DNA of 64,000 nucleotides. It comes from Oscillibacter sp. GTDB taxonomy: Bacteria; Bacillota; Clostridia; Oscillospirales; Oscillospiraceae. Shown here one piece after another: positions 26,823 to 35,998 of the stretch. The notes below the pieces were generated by a model. The model was not told the origin of the DNA and ran no database searches. It worked only from the letters and a program-made list of their open reading frames with translations. The stretch's first letter is position 1. Every line of letters starts with the position of its first letter. The stretch is from positions 1 to 64,000 of the forward strand of contig JAAVYM010000083.1 in the NCBI GenBank assembly GCA_022791135.1, read 5' to 3'. Both the position numbers and the translations under genes were made by a program.

Positions 26823-28394
26823 ATGGAATTGGATTTGAGCATTCTGCGGCCCCAGGAGCGGTTGTCCCTCCAGCTCCGTCTGCTCTATGAGGAGGCGGGC
26901 TTCCGGCAATACCGCATGGGCCGTTTTGAAGAATACGGACTCTACCAAAAAAACCGCCGGTTTCTGGCCAGTGACCAGGTAATTACCTTTACAGACCTGG
27001 ATGGGCGCCTGCTGGCTTTGAAGCCGGACGTCACCCTCTCCATTGCGAAAAACGCCCAGGTGGAGGAGGGGGAGTGTGGGCGGTTCTATTACGCGGAGAA
27101 CGTCTACCGCCCCAGCCAAGAGAGCCATACCTTCCAGGAGATAAGCCAGATGGGCCTGGAGTGCATCGGCGCGGTGGACGACGCCGTCACGGCCCAGGCG
27201 GCGTCCTTGGCCTGGCAGAGCCTGGCCCTGACGGGGCGGGACTTCGTGCTGGAGGCCAGCCATATGGGCTTTGTGGCGGGGCTGCTGGACGCCGTGGGCG
27301 CGCCGGAGGCCTTCCGGGGCTGGCTGCTGTCGTGCATCCGGAACCGAAACCGCCATGAGCTGCGGACTGCCGCCGCCGAGGCGGGCCTGTCCCCCCAGGG
27401 GACCGGTGTCCTCTGCCGCCTGGACGCCTTGGCAGGGGAGTGGAGGGCAGTGCTGGCGGAGGCGGAACCCATCGCCCTCAATGCCGCCATGGGCGCGGCC
27501 CTGGCGGAACTGCGGACCCTCTGCGAGGCCCTGGAGGCTCAGGGCCAGCAGCTGCGGCTGGATCTGTCGCTGGTCAACGACATGGATTATTATAACGGCC
27601 TGGTCTTGCAGGGCTACGTGGCGGGCTTGCCCCGGGTGGTGCTCAAGGGCGGGCGGTATGACCCCCTGGCGGACCAGTTCCGTCCCGGAGCCAGGGCCGT
27701 GGGCTTCGCGCTGTACCTGGATGAGCTGGAGCGGCTGGGCGAGACCTCCCCGGAAGCGGAGATGCCGGGCATGCTGAACATCGCCCTGCCCAAGGGGCGG
27801 CTGGGCGATAAGGTCTATGGCTTGCTGGCCGGGGCGGGCTGCGGCTGCCCGGAGGATTACAGCGACAGCCGGAAGCTGGTGGTGGAGAACCCCGCCGCCG
27901 GCATCCGGTATTTCCTGGTGAAGCCCAGCGATGTGGCGATCTATGTGGAGCACGGCGCGGCGGATGTGGGCATCGTGGGAAAGGACGTTCTGGAGGAGTC
28001 CGGGGCCGATATATATGAGCTGCTGGACACCGGGCTGGGCCGGTGCCGCATGTGCGTGGCTGGGCCGGAGGGCTTCCGGGATGACCCTGGCCGTTCCCTT
28101 CGGGTGGCGACGAAGTTCGTTGGCATCGCCAAGGCGTATTATGCCGCCCAGGGCCGGGATATCGACATCATCAAGCTGAACGGCTCCATTGAGCTGGCCC
28201 CGATTTTGGGCCTGAGCGACGTGATCGTGGATATTGTGGAGACTGGTACGACCCTGCGGGAGAATCATTTGAAAGTCCTGACGGAGTTTATGCCCATCTC
28301 GGCGAGGTTTGTGGCCAACCGGGCCAGTTTCCAGTTTAAGCGCCGGGAGATTGAGATCTTGCTGGGCAAGCTGGCGGAGGTGACAGGCGCGTGA
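26823..28394 (+). CDS. hisZG: HisZ-HisG fusion: ATP phosphoribosyltransferase regulatory plus catalytic subunit
   Basis: 523 residues. Residues 1 to about 312 are a class II aminoacyl-tRNA-synthetase-like HisZ domain: LLYEEAGFRQYRM, the DLDGRLLALKPDVTLSIAK block and VNDMDYYNGLVLQGYV. From residue 317 a short-form HisG follows: MLNIALPKGRLGDKVY, VVENPAAGIRYFLVKPSDVAIYV, ADVGIVGKDVLEES and IVDIVETGTTLREN. HisG condenses ATP and PRPP, the first histidine step, and HisZ gives feedback regulation. Normally they are two proteins forming an octamer. In-frame ATG 27771, with GGAG 9 nt before it, could also yield free HisG. No stop or frameshift separates the domains. First gene of the operon. Confidence 0.9.
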   Translation: MELDLSILRPQERLSLQLRLLYEEAGFRQYRMGRFEEYGLYQKNRRFLASDQVITFTDLDGRLLALKPDVTLSIAKNAQVEEGECGRFYYAENVYRPSQESHTFQEISQMGLECIGAVDDAVTAQAASLAWQSLALTGRDFVLEASHMGFVAGLLDAVGAPEAFRGWLLSCIRNRNRHELRTAAAEAGLSPQGTGVLCRLDALAGEWRAVLAEAEPIALNAAMGAALAELRTLCEALEAQGQQLRLDLSLVNDMDYYNGLVLQGYVAGLPRVVLKGGRYDPLADQFRPGARAVGFALYLDELERLGETSPEAEMPGMLNIALPKGRLGDKVYGLLAGAGCGCPEDYSDSRKLVVENPAAGIRYFLVKPSDVAIYVEHGAADVGIVGKDVLEESGADIYELLDTGLGRCRMCVAGPEGFRDDPGRSLRVATKFVGIAKAYYAAQGRDIDIIKLNGSIELAPILGLSDVIVDIVETGTTLRENHLKVLTEFMPISARFVANRASFQFKRREIEILLGKLAEVTGA

Positions 28395-29668
28395 TCAAGG
28401 TTTTAGATTTTGACGGGCTTGCCCCGGAGATGTTTTTGAACCGGGATATTCGGGCAGAGGAGGACGTCTGCGCCGCTGTGGACGCCGTCATCGCGGAGGT
28501 TCGGGCGGGGGGCGACGCCGCTCTTCGCGCCTGCACGCGGCGGTTCGACGGTGTGGAGACCGACGCGCTGCAAGTGACGGAGGCGGAGCTGGACGCGGCC
28601 ATGAGCCGTGTCAGCCGGTCCTTTTTGGAGACGCTGGGGGAGGCGGCGGAGAACATCCGGCGCTTCCATGCGCGCCAGCGGCACGGGGATTTCATCCTGG
28701 CGGACCGCCCCGGCGTGGTCATGGGCCAGCGGTGGACGCCCATTGAGAAGGTGGGAGTCTGCGTTCCTCGGAGTCCGGAGGCGTTCCCCTCCACGGTTTT
28801 GATGAACGTTATCCCGGCGCGGATTGCGGGAGTGGAGCGGGTCTTCCTGGCGACGCCGCCTGGAAAGGACGGCGGCATCAGCCCGGAGGCCCTCGCCGCG
28901 GCGCGGATTGCCGGGGCGGACGCGGTGTTCAAAATCGGCGGCGCTCAAGCGGTGGCGGCGCTGGCCTATGGCACGGAGAGCGTACCCCGGGTGGATAAGA
29001 TCGTGGGTCCCGGCGGTGTCTTCGTGGCCACGGCAAAGCGGAGGGTTTTCGGCCAGGTGGACATTGACATGATCGCCGGCCCCAGCGAGATCCTGGTGCT
29101 GGCGGATGAGAAGTCGGACCCCGGATGGGTGGCGGCGGACCTTTTGAGTCAGGCGGAGCATGATGTGCTGGCCTCGCCGGTGCTGGTGACGGACAGCCGG
29201 GAGCTGGCGGAGTCCGTCCAGAGAGAGCTGGAGCGCCAGCTGGAGAGCCTCCCCCGGAGGGACGTGGCCCACAGGGCCGTGGAGGATAACGGGAAGATCC
29301 TCGTCACAGACAGCCTGGACAAGGCGGTGGAGGCGGTGAACCGCATCGCCCCGGAGCATCTGGAGCTGTGCGTGGACGACCCCTTTGCCCTGCTGCCCCG
29401 GATCCGGAACGCCGGGAGCGTCTTTTTGGGCCGCTCCACGCCGGAGGCCCTGGGGGACTACTTCGCCGGGCCGAATCATACCCTGCCCACCTCCGGCACC
29501 GCCCGGTTCTCCAGCCCCCTTGGGGTGGACGATTTTATGAAGCGCTCCAGCTTCCTCTACTATAACCGGCCGGCGCTGAGCGCCTGCGCAGATAAAATTG
29601 CGGACTTTGCCCGGCGGGAGGGCCTGGAGGCCCACGCCCGGTCGGCCCTGAGCCGGAAAGAGGGCTGA
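28391..29668 (+). CDS. hisD: Histidinol dehydrogenase
   Basis: 425 residues of the expected length. EKVGVCVPRSPEAFPSTVLM, KIVGPGGVFVATAKR, MIAGPSEILVLADE and SQAEHDVLASPVL (Zn-ligand Gln and His) mark the family. GDYFAGPNHTLPTSGTARF supplies the remaining Zn/substrate residues. It oxidises L-histidinol to histidine with two NAD+. The start is GTG 28391, overlapping the hisZG stop (GTGA), so translation is coupled. A 152-bp gap follows before hisC. Confidence 0.93.
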   Translation: MIKVLDFDGLAPEMFLNRDIRAEEDVCAAVDAVIAEVRAGGDAALRACTRRFDGVETDALQVTEAELDAAMSRVSRSFLETLGEAAENIRRFHARQRHGDFILADRPGVVMGQRWTPIEKVGVCVPRSPEAFPSTVLMNVIPARIAGVERVFLATPPGKDGGISPEALAAARIAGADAVFKIGGAQAVAALAYGTESVPRVDKIVGPGGVFVATAKRRVFGQVDIDMIAGPSEILVLADEKSDPGWVAADLLSQAEHDVLASPVLVTDSRELAESVQRELERQLESLPRRDVAHRAVEDNGKILVTDSLDKAVEAVNRIAPEHLELCVDDPFALLPRIRNAGSVFLGRSTPEALGDYFAGPNHTLPTSGTARFSSPLGVDDFMKRSSFLYYNRPALSACADKIADFARREGLEAHARSALSRKEG

Positions 29669-29820
29669 GCGCGGTAAAACTCCGGTAGAGTACGAGAGGC
29701 AGACGTCTTTCTTGCCGGAGACGAGCGAATACAGAACCTGACAGACCGGATGGCGGGGTCTGGCTTTCCGCGCAGTGTTGGGAGGCGGACAGCGCCGAGA
29801 AAACGAAAGCGAGGTGCTTT

Positions 29821-30885
29821 ATGAGCAAGTTTTTGTCCCCCGAGGCGGCGCGGTTGGCCCCCTATACCCCTGGCGAACAGCCCCGGGACCAGCAGTATAT
29901 TAAATTGAACACCAATGAAAGCCCGTTCCCGCCCTCGCCCAGGGTATTGGAGGCCGTCAGCCGTGAGGAGGTGGAGCGGCTGTACCTCTACTCCGATCCC
30001 ACCTGCGCTGGCCTCAACGCCGCTATCGCCCGGCGCTATGGGCTGACCTCCGAAAATGTCATCACCGGCAATGGCTCCGACGAGATCCTTGCCTTTGCCT
30101 TCCGGGCCTTCTGTGGGGAGGGGAAGGGAGCGGCGTTTGCCGACATTACTTACGGCTTCTACGAGGCTCAGGCGGCCCTCTTCGGGCTGGAGGCCCGGCG
30201 TGTTCCCCTGCGGGAGGATTTTTCCTTGCAGGTGGAGGATTACCGGGATTTCCCCGGGACCGTGGTTATTGCCAATCCCAATGCCCCCACGGGAATGGCG
30301 GTTCCCGTGTCTGATATCCGGTGGCTGCTGGAGGAGAACCCGGAGCGGGTTGTCATCGTGGACGAGGCGTATGTGGACTTTGGGGCGGAGAGCTGCGTGC
30401 CGCTGCTGGCGGAGCACGGGAACCTCCTGGTGACCCAGACCATGTCCAAGAGCCGCTCCCTGGCCGGAGGACGAATCGGCTTCGCCCTGGGTTCCCGGGA
30501 GCTGATTGCCGATTTGAACCGGGTGAAGTACAGCTTCAACCCCTACAATGTGAACCGGCTCAGCCTGCTGGCCGGGGCCGCCGCCATGGAGGACGAGAAT
30601 TACTTCCGCTCCTGCTGCCGGGCCATTCGGGAAAACCGGGCCTGGACTGTGGAGGCGCTGGAGAAGCGGGGCTTCGCGGTGTTGCCCTCCTCGGCCAATT
30701 TCATCTTTACTAAATCCGGCCGGCTCCCCGGCGGAGAGCTGTACCGCCGGTTGAAGGAGCAGGGCATCCTGGTCCGCTGGTTCGGCAAGGACCGGATCCG
30801 GGACTACGTCCGGATCACCATCGGTTCCAGGGAACAGATGGAGGCGCTGGCAGAGACGGTGGACCGGCTGCTGGCCGGAGCGTAA
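29821..30885 (+). CDS. hisC: Histidinol-phosphate aminotransferase
   Basis: 354 residues, fold-type I PLP aminotransferase. KLNTNESPFPPSP at the N-terminus, NGSDEILAFAFR, ANPNAPTGMA (conserved Asn), VDEAYVDFG and TMSKSRSLAGGRIGFALG with the Schiff-base Lys, plus VRITIGSREQMEAL near the end, identify it. It transaminates imidazole-acetol phosphate to histidinol phosphate. ATG 29821 follows GCGAGGTGCTTT; the ribosome site is modest. It sits 14 nt before hisB. Confidence 0.92.
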   Translation: MSKFLSPEAARLAPYTPGEQPRDQQYIKLNTNESPFPPSPRVLEAVSREEVERLYLYSDPTCAGLNAAIARRYGLTSENVITGNGSDEILAFAFRAFCGEGKGAAFADITYGFYEAQAALFGLEARRVPLREDFSLQVEDYRDFPGTVVIANPNAPTGMAVPVSDIRWLLEENPERVVIVDEAYVDFGAESCVPLLAEHGNLLVTQTMSKSRSLAGGRIGFALGSRELIADLNRVKYSFNPYNVNRLSLLAGAAAMEDENYFRSCCRAIRENRAWTVEALEKRGFAVLPSSANFIFTKSGRLPGGELYRRLKEQGILVRWFGKDRIRDYVRITIGSREQMEALAETVDRLLAGA

Positions 30886-30899
30886 AGGGGGAGAGTGCC

Positions 30900-31487
30900 A
30901 TGCGTACTGCGTCAATTCAGCGGGACACAAAGGAAACCCGGATTCAGCTGACGTTAAATCTGGACGGGAGCGGAAGGGCGGAGATTTCCACCGGCTGCGG
31001 CTTTTTGGACCATATGCTGGAGCTGTTTGCCCGGCATGGGGATTTCAATCTGTCCGTTGCCTGCCAGGGAGATGTCCAGGTGGATTACCACCACTCTGTG
31101 GAGGATATCGGCATCTGCCTGGGCAAAGCCTTCCAGCAGGCCCTGGGGGATAAGCGGGGCATTGTCCGTTATGGGCAGTTCCTGCTGCCCATGGATGAGA
31201 CGTTGGTCCTCTGCGCCGCGGACCTGTCGGGTCGGAATTACTTAGGCTGGGCGGTGGAGCTGCCTACGGCGAAGGTGGGGGACTTCGACACAGAGCTGGC
31301 ACAGGAATTCTGGCTGGGCTTCGTGCGGAACTGCCCCGGCTCCATTCATATCCGGAAGGTGGCCGGGGAGAATACGCATCACATTCTGGAGGCCGTTTTC
31401 AAGGGCATGGGCCGGACGCTGAAGGCTGCTGTGGCCTTTGATCCCAAGCACCGGAATGAGATCCCCAGTACGAAGGGAGTGCTGTAG
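30900..31487 (+). CDS. hisB: Imidazoleglycerol-phosphate dehydratase
   Basis: 195 residues, the monofunctional form. FLDHMLELFARHGDF, DYHHSVEDIGICLGKAF and the C-terminal HHILEAVFKGMGRTLKAA carry the His/Glu manganese ligands. It dehydrates imidazoleglycerol phosphate. The phosphatase half seen in enteric HisB is absent; a separate PHP phosphatase closes the operon. ATG 30900 has GGGGGAG upstream. The next gene starts directly at its stop. Confidence 0.94.
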   Translation: MRTASIQRDTKETRIQLTLNLDGSGRAEISTGCGFLDHMLELFARHGDFNLSVACQGDVQVDYHHSVEDIGICLGKAFQQALGDKRGIVRYGQFLLPMDETLVLCAADLSGRNYLGWAVELPTAKVGDFDTELAQEFWLGFVRNCPGSIHIRKVAGENTHHILEAVFKGMGRTLKAAVAFDPKHRNEIPSTKGVL

Positions 31488-32099
31488 ATGATCGCCATTG
31501 TAGATTACGGCGTGGGGAACCTGTTTTCTCTGACGTCCAGTCTCCGCGCCCTGGGCCTGGAGACGGAGGTCACCAGGCAGGCGGAGCGCCTCCGGGCGGC
31601 GGAGCGGATCATCCTCCCCGGGGTAGGGGCTTTCGGCGATGCCAGGGCCAAACTGGACGCCGCCGGGCTGGTTCCTGTGCTGCTGGAGGAGGCAGGGCGA
31701 AAGCCCCTCCTGGGCATCTGCCTGGGGATGCAGCTGCTGTTTGAGCGAAGCTTTGAGTATGGGGAGCATCCCGGCCTGGGTTTAATTCCCGGCGAGGTGG
31801 CGTTTTTGGGGGAGGATCTGAAGGATCAGGCGCTGAAGGTCCCCCATATGGGCTGGAACAGCCTGGAGGTGCTGCGGGACGACCCGCTGTTTCGCCATTT
31901 CCGGAGCGGGGAGTACGTGTATTATGTCCACAGTTTTTACGCCAGAAAATGCGGAGAAAGCACCCTGGGCACGTCTCAATATGGCAGCGTCGCCGTGACT
32001 GGTGTGGTCCGCCGGGGAAATGTCTGGGGAATGCAGTTCCATCCGGAGAAGTCCGGGGATGCGGGCCTGCGGTTGCTGCGGGCCTTTGCAGAAGTTTGA
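31488..32099 (+). CDS. hisH: Imidazole glycerol phosphate synthase, glutaminase subunit
   Basis: 203 residues, class I glutamine amidotransferase fold. IAIVDYGVGNLFSL at the N-terminus, LPGVGAFGDA (oxyanion region), LGICLGMQLLFERS with the nucleophile Cys and MQFHPEKSGD with the catalytic His/Glu. It supplies ammonia to HisF for closing the imidazole ring. It begins immediately after the hisB stop codon. Confidence 0.94.
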   Translation: MIAIVDYGVGNLFSLTSSLRALGLETEVTRQAERLRAAERIILPGVGAFGDARAKLDAAGLVPVLLEEAGRKPLLGICLGMQLLFERSFEYGEHPGLGLIPGEVAFLGEDLKDQALKVPHMGWNSLEVLRDDPLFRHFRSGEYVYYVHSFYARKCGESTLGTSQYGSVAVTGVVRRGNVWGMQFHPEKSGDAGLRLLRAFAEV

Positions 32100-32113
32100 A
32101 AGGAGAGAGGATC

Positions 32114-32584
32114 ATGAGAAGAAACGACCGTGCGGTGACGGACCCGGCGAGGATTCGTGAGATCATTGACAGCTGTACCTGCTGCCGCCTAGGGCTGTGC
32201 GATGAGGGAAGGGCCTATATCGTCCCTCTGGACTTCGGTTATGCGGAGCAAGATGGGCGCTATACCTTCTATTTCCATGGCGCCGCCGAGGGCCGGAAGA
32301 TCGATTTGATCCGAAAAAACGGCTGGGCCGCTTTCGAGATGGATACCGGGCACGAGCTAATTCGGGGGCCGGCGGCCTGCAATCACTCCGCCCGATATCA
32401 GTGCGTCATGGGCGGAGGCCCGGTGACACTGCTGGAGGGCCGGGAGGAGAAAAAGGCGGGCCTGACCGCTATCATGACTCACATTGCCGGCCAGGGTCCG
32501 TGGGAATTTGACGAGGCGGCCGTGGATAAGACCCAGGTCATCCGCCTGGAAGCAGAGGAGCTGACCTGCAAGGTCAGGGCCTGA
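32114..32584 (+). CDS. Pyridoxamine 5'-phosphate oxidase-like (Nim-type) flavoprotein
   Basis: 156 residues, FMN-binding split barrel. IREIIDSCTCCRLGLCDEGRAYIVPLDFGY followed by YTFYFHGAAEGRKIDLIRKN is the N-terminal pattern of NimA-type proteins (PNPOx family), and VTQ-like TQVIRLEAEELTCK closes it. Members bind FMN or heme and some reduce nitroimidazoles; the physiological substrate is unknown. AAAGGAGAGAGG precedes ATG 32114. It is embedded between hisH and hisA in the same direction with close spacing, so it is expressed with histidine genes. A role in the pathway is not established. Confidence 0.85.
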   Translation: MRRNDRAVTDPARIREIIDSCTCCRLGLCDEGRAYIVPLDFGYAEQDGRYTFYFHGAAEGRKIDLIRKNGWAAFEMDTGHELIRGPAACNHSARYQCVMGGGPVTLLEGREEKKAGLTAIMTHIAGQGPWEFDEAAVDKTQVIRLEAEELTCKVRA

Positions 32585-32600
32585 GGAGGAGAGTGGTGCC

Positions 32601-33320
32601 ATGCAGATTTTCCCAGCCATAGACCTGCGGGGTGGAAAAGTGGTCCGCCTCTATCAAGGCGATTACGGCCAGGAGACCGTCTATGGGATGGACCCTGCGG
32701 TCCAGGCCAGGGAGTTTCTCTCCGCCGGGGCGCAGTATCTCCACCTGGTGGATTTGGACGGCGCCCGGGACGGCGCGCCGGCGAACCTTGACAGCATCGC
32801 CGCCATCGCCCGGCAGGGGGGACTTTTTATCGAGGTGGGCGGCGGCATCCGCACGGAGAGGCGTATTCAGGAGTATCTGGACCTGGGGGTACAGCGGTGT
32901 ATTTTGGGCACGGTGGCAGTAAAGGATTTTGCCTTTACTGTCCGTATGGCCCAAAAGTATGGAGAGCAGATTGCCGTGGGCGTGGACGCCCGGGACGGCT
33001 ATGTGGCTGTCAACGGCTGGAAGGAGCTGTCCCAAGAGCGGGGGCTTGATTTCTGCTACCGCCTCCGGGACGCGGGGGTGAAGACTGTTATCTACACCGA
33101 CATCAGCCGGGACGGTGCGGGGCAGGGGACAAACCTGGATCTCTATGCGGAACTGGTCCAAATCGAGGGATTGGACATCGTCGCCTCTGGCGGTGTGAGC
33201 ACCCTGGAAGAGCTGCGGCTGCTGGAGCGCATGGATGTCCGGGGAGCGATCCTGGGCAAAGCTCTCTACACCGGCCGTCTGGATCTGAAGGCCGTTTTGG
33301 AGGAGGTGGGGGCATGCTAG
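32601..33320 (+). CDS. hisA: ProFAR isomerase (phosphoribosylformimino-AICAR-P isomerase)
   Basis: 239 residues, TIM barrel. FPAIDLRGGKVVRL with the catalytic Asp at the end of strand 1, VDLDGARDG, VGGGIRTERRI (phosphate loop) and YTDISRDGAGQGTN with the second Asp are as expected. It performs the Amadori rearrangement of ProFAR to PRFAR. It overlaps hisF by 7 bp. Confidence 0.94.
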   Translation: MQIFPAIDLRGGKVVRLYQGDYGQETVYGMDPAVQAREFLSAGAQYLHLVDLDGARDGAPANLDSIAAIARQGGLFIEVGGGIRTERRIQEYLDLGVQRCILGTVAVKDFAFTVRMAQKYGEQIAVGVDARDGYVAVNGWKELSQERGLDFCYRLRDAGVKTVIYTDISRDGAGQGTNLDLYAELVQIEGLDIVASGGVSTLEELRLLERMDVRGAILGKALYTGRLDLKAVLEEVGAC

Positions 33321-34069
33321 CCAAGCGGATCATCCCCTGTCTGGATGTGAGGGACGGCCGGGTGGTGAAAGGCACGAACTTCGAAGGCCTCCGGGACATG
33401 GCGGACCCGGTGGAGCTGGCCCGGTACTACAACGAGTCCGGGGCCGATGAACTGGTCTTCTATGACATCACTGCCTCCGCCGAAGGGCGGGGGCTGTTCA
33501 CGGATATTCTTCGCCAGGTGGCCTCCGAGATTTTCATTCCCCTGACGGTGGGCGGCGGCATCCGGACCCTGGAGGACTTCGACCGGGTGCTGAAATGCGG
33601 CGCGGACAAGGTCAGCGTCAATTCCGGCGCCATTGCGAACCCCTCTATCATTGCCGCAGCGGCGAAGCGCTATGGGGATCAGTGCGTGGTTTTGAGTATG
33701 GATGTCAAGCGAGTGGAGGGGCAATTCCGCCTCTTCGCCAAGGGCGGCCGGGTGGACACCGGCATCGACGCCATGGAGTGGGCGGTCCGGGGCGTGGGGG
33801 ACGGCGCGGGAGAGATTGTGCTGAACTCCATCGACACCGACGGAGTGAAAAACGGTTTTGATCTGGAAATGCTGGATGCTCTGGCGGGCAGAGTGCATGT
33901 TCCCATTATCGCCAGCGGCGGCGCGGGAAGCCGGGAGCACTTCGCCCAGCTGTTCACCCACCCCGGTGTTGACGCGGGGCTTGCGGCGTCGATTTTTCAC
34001 ACTAGACAGGTCGATATCAAGGAGCTGAAGCGATATCTTCGCAGTCAGGGCATGGAAATGCGTATTTAA
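33314..34069 (+). CDS. hisF: Imidazole glycerol phosphate synthase, cyclase subunit
   Basis: 251 residues, TIM barrel homologous to HisA. IIPCLDVRDGRVVKGTNF with the catalytic Asp, DITASAEGRG, VGGGIRTLEDF, SVNSGAI and LNSIDTDGVKNGFD with the second Asp are all present. Together with HisH it makes imidazoleglycerol phosphate and AICAR. The start ATG 33314 lies inside the hisA 3' end. Confidence 0.95.
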   Translation: MLAKRIIPCLDVRDGRVVKGTNFEGLRDMADPVELARYYNESGADELVFYDITASAEGRGLFTDILRQVASEIFIPLTVGGGIRTLEDFDRVLKCGADKVSVNSGAIANPSIIAAAAKRYGDQCVVLSMDVKRVEGQFRLFAKGGRVDTGIDAMEWAVRGVGDGAGEIVLNSIDTDGVKNGFDLEMLDALAGRVHVPIIASGGAGSREHFAQLFTHPGVDAGLAASIFHTRQVDIKELKRYLRSQGMEMRI

Positions 34070-34088
34070 GGGAAGAAAGGAGTTCGGA

Positions 34089-34550
34089 ATGGATCACGAA
34101 ATTTGCTGGTGGTTTACGGGATTTGAAAAGGGATTGGCGACCCTGCAGGAAGAGGAACGAAGTTCGCTGCTCCACAGCTGCGCGGAGAATTGCCTTCAGA
34201 TGGGGATGATGGATTTCTACCGTGGCGTGTATGAACGGGCTAATGGGGAGATCGACGGCTTTTTTCAGTTTTTGGGCCAGATGGGGGGCCTGGAAACCCA
34301 GATCGTCCACCCGGGGGAGGAATATTGGCTGGTGTTCCACCAGTGCACCTGTGCCATGCACACGCAGGGGTATATTAACAGCAGCCTGCTGTGCGAATGC
34401 TCTCGGCAAAGCGTACTGTGCATTCTGGGAGAGTTTTGGCCAGGCCGGTCCTTTGATGTGACGCCGGAGAGCACAATCCTGGAAGGGGCGCAGAGCTGCC
34501 GCTTCCATATTTCCGCGAGGAAGGAAGCTGAAGATGGATCTGAAATTTGA
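34089..34550 (+). CDS. Cys-rich protein of unknown function inside the his operon
   Basis: 153 residues; AGGAG precedes ATG 34089. No known enzyme motif is recognised. Conserved-looking features: [14 protein letters not shown] at the start, a Cys-rich segment [28 protein letters not shown] and a C-terminal [28 protein letters not shown]. The last element resembles the small-molecule/metal-binding folds of V4R or ATC-hydrolase-like proteins (inference only). Its end overlaps the hisIE start by 17 bp, so it is translated within the his mRNA. It could be a metal- or iron-sulfur-dependent helper, but function is unknown. Confidence 0.75.
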   Translation: MDHEICWWFTGFEKGLATLQEEERSSLLHSCAENCLQMGMMDFYRGVYERANGEIDGFFQFLGQMGGLETQIVHPGEEYWLVFHQCTCAMHTQGYINSSLLCECSRQSVLCILGEFWPGRSFDVTPESTILEGAQSCRFHISARKEAEDGSEI

Positions 34551-35169
34551 CGAAAAGGGTCTGATTCCTGCCGTTGTACAGGACCACTATACAAAAGAGG
34601 TCCTGACTTTGGCCTATATGAACGAGGAGAGCTTAGCCATTACCATTGATGAACGGCAGACCTGCTTTTGGAGCCGCAGCCGCCAGGAGCTTTGGCGGAA
34701 GGGGGAGACCAGCGGAAACCGCCAGCATGTGGTCTCCATTACCGCCGACTGCGACGGGGATGCTTTGGTAGTGGAGGTGGTCAAGGACGGACCGGCTTGC
34801 CATACCGGGGCGGAGAGCTGCTTTTTCCAGGAGCTTTTCCTCTCCGACGAGCTGAAGAAATTCAGCTATGAGGGACTTTACCGGCTCATTGCTGGGCGGA
34901 AGACCAGCCCCAAGGAGGGCAGCTATACCACCTACCTCTTCGAAAAAGGGCTGGACAAGATTCTCAAGAAGGTGGGTGAGGAGTGCACGGAGGTGATCAT
35001 CGCCGGCCGGAAAGAAGACCGGGAGGAGACGGTCTATGAGATCGCGGACTTGTGCTACCATGTGATGGTGCTGATGGTCCAAATGGGCATCACCGTGGAG
35101 GATGTTACCCGGGAGCTGGAAAAGCGCCATGTGGTGGACCACAAGGTCAAGCAGGAGCGGATGCAATGA
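34534..35169 (+). CDS. hisIE: Bifunctional phosphoribosyl-AMP cyclohydrolase / phosphoribosyl-ATP pyrophosphatase
   Basis: 211 residues. HisI domain: [43 protein letters not shown] and [11 protein letters not shown] with the Zn and Mg ligands, then [10 protein letters not shown]. HisE domain from about residue 115: [20 protein letters not shown] and [16 protein letters not shown] with EExxE-type ligands. It hydrolyses PR-ATP to PR-AMP and opens the ring. It starts inside the preceding Cys-rich gene and its stop overlaps the phosphatase start (ATGA). Confidence 0.95.
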   Translation: MDLKFDEKGLIPAVVQDHYTKEVLTLAYMNEESLAITIDERQTCFWSRSRQELWRKGETSGNRQHVVSITADCDGDALVVEVVKDGPACHTGAESCFFQELFLSDELKKFSYEGLYRLIAGRKTSPKEGSYTTYLFEKGLDKILKKVGEECTEVIIAGRKEDREETVYEIADLCYHVMVLMVQMGITVEDVTRELEKRHVVDHKVKQERMQ

Positions 35170-35990
35170 GGAGTTTCTGCTCGGTACACACCCACTCCAC
35201 CATGTGCGACGGGAAGAACACCCTGGCGGAGATGGCCCGGGCGGCGTGGGCGGCTGGAGCGGCTTCCTTCGGTGCGTCAGGCCACAGCCACACGCCGATA
35301 GCCGAGGACGCAGGCGGCGTATTGCCGGTGGATATGACGGCGTATCGGGAGGAGGTTCTGCGGCTGCGGGCGGAGTACGCCGGGAAAATGGATGTCCTGC
35401 TGGGCATCGAACTGGACAACTGCGCCGACGTGACGGCAGAGGGCTTCGACTATTGGATCGGAAGCGTCCACCGGGTGCGGGGAAACGATGGAAAAAGTTG
35501 CACCGTGGACTGGTCTGCAGAATTGCTGGCCCGGGGATGCCGGGAGCAGTTCGAGGGTAATTCTCTGATGATGGCAGAGTATTATTATGATGAAGTCCGG
35601 CGGATGGCAGCGCGACGGCCCACCATTCTGGGGCACATCGATTTAATCACGAAATTCAATGAGAAGCTCCCCCTCTTTGACGAAGAGGACCCCCGCTACC
35701 GTGCCGCCGCCCTGGATGCGCTCCATGAGGCTGACCCTGCGGAAACGCTGCTGGAGATCAACACCGGGGCGATGTCCCGGGGCTACCGGCGGATGCCGTA
35801 CCCAAACCTGTTTTTGCTGCGGGAGTGGAGGAGCATGGGGGGCAGAATCATCTTGACAGCCGACGCCCACAGCGCAGACGCCATTGTCTACGGTTACGCG
35901 CAGGCGTCGGCGCTGGCCCGTGAGGCTGGTTATGATCGCTCTGCCGTGCTGATCCTTACGGGATGGGAGGAGCGTCCACTGCCATTTTAA
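35166..35990 (+). CDS. hisK: PHP-family histidinol phosphatase
   Basis: 274 residues with a polymerase-and-histidinol-phosphatase TIM-like barrel. [14 protein letters not shown] near the start, [31 protein letters not shown] and [11 protein letters not shown] supply the expected trinuclear metal ligands. It hydrolyses histidinol phosphate, complementing the monofunctional HisB. ATG 35166 overlaps the hisIE stop (ATGA). It is the last gene before a strong terminator. The symbol follows the HisK/HisJ-type convention. Confidence 0.88.
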   Translation: MRSFCSVHTHSTMCDGKNTLAEMARAAWAAGAASFGASGHSHTPIAEDAGGVLPVDMTAYREEVLRLRAEYAGKMDVLLGIELDNCADVTAEGFDYWIGSVHRVRGNDGKSCTVDWSAELLARGCREQFEGNSLMMAEYYYDEVRRMAARRPTILGHIDLITKFNEKLPLFDEEDPRYRAAALDALHEADPAETLLEINTGAMSRGYRRMPYPNLFLLREWRSMGGRIILTADAHSADAIVYGYAQASALAREAGYDRSAVLILTGWEERPLPF

Positions 35991-35998
35991 AGCGTGAT

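Noticed and set aside
29669-29820. Separate promoter or small gene in the 152-bp hisD-hisC gap
   Set aside because: No promoter of quality, terminator or open frame with a ribosome site was found; the gap seems to be plain operon spacer.
22654-30930. Very long minus-strand frames opposite MBOAT, fumC, hisZG, hisD and hisC
   Set aside because: Codon-position mirror images of real genes, with low-complexity His/Gln/Pro/Arg-rich translations.
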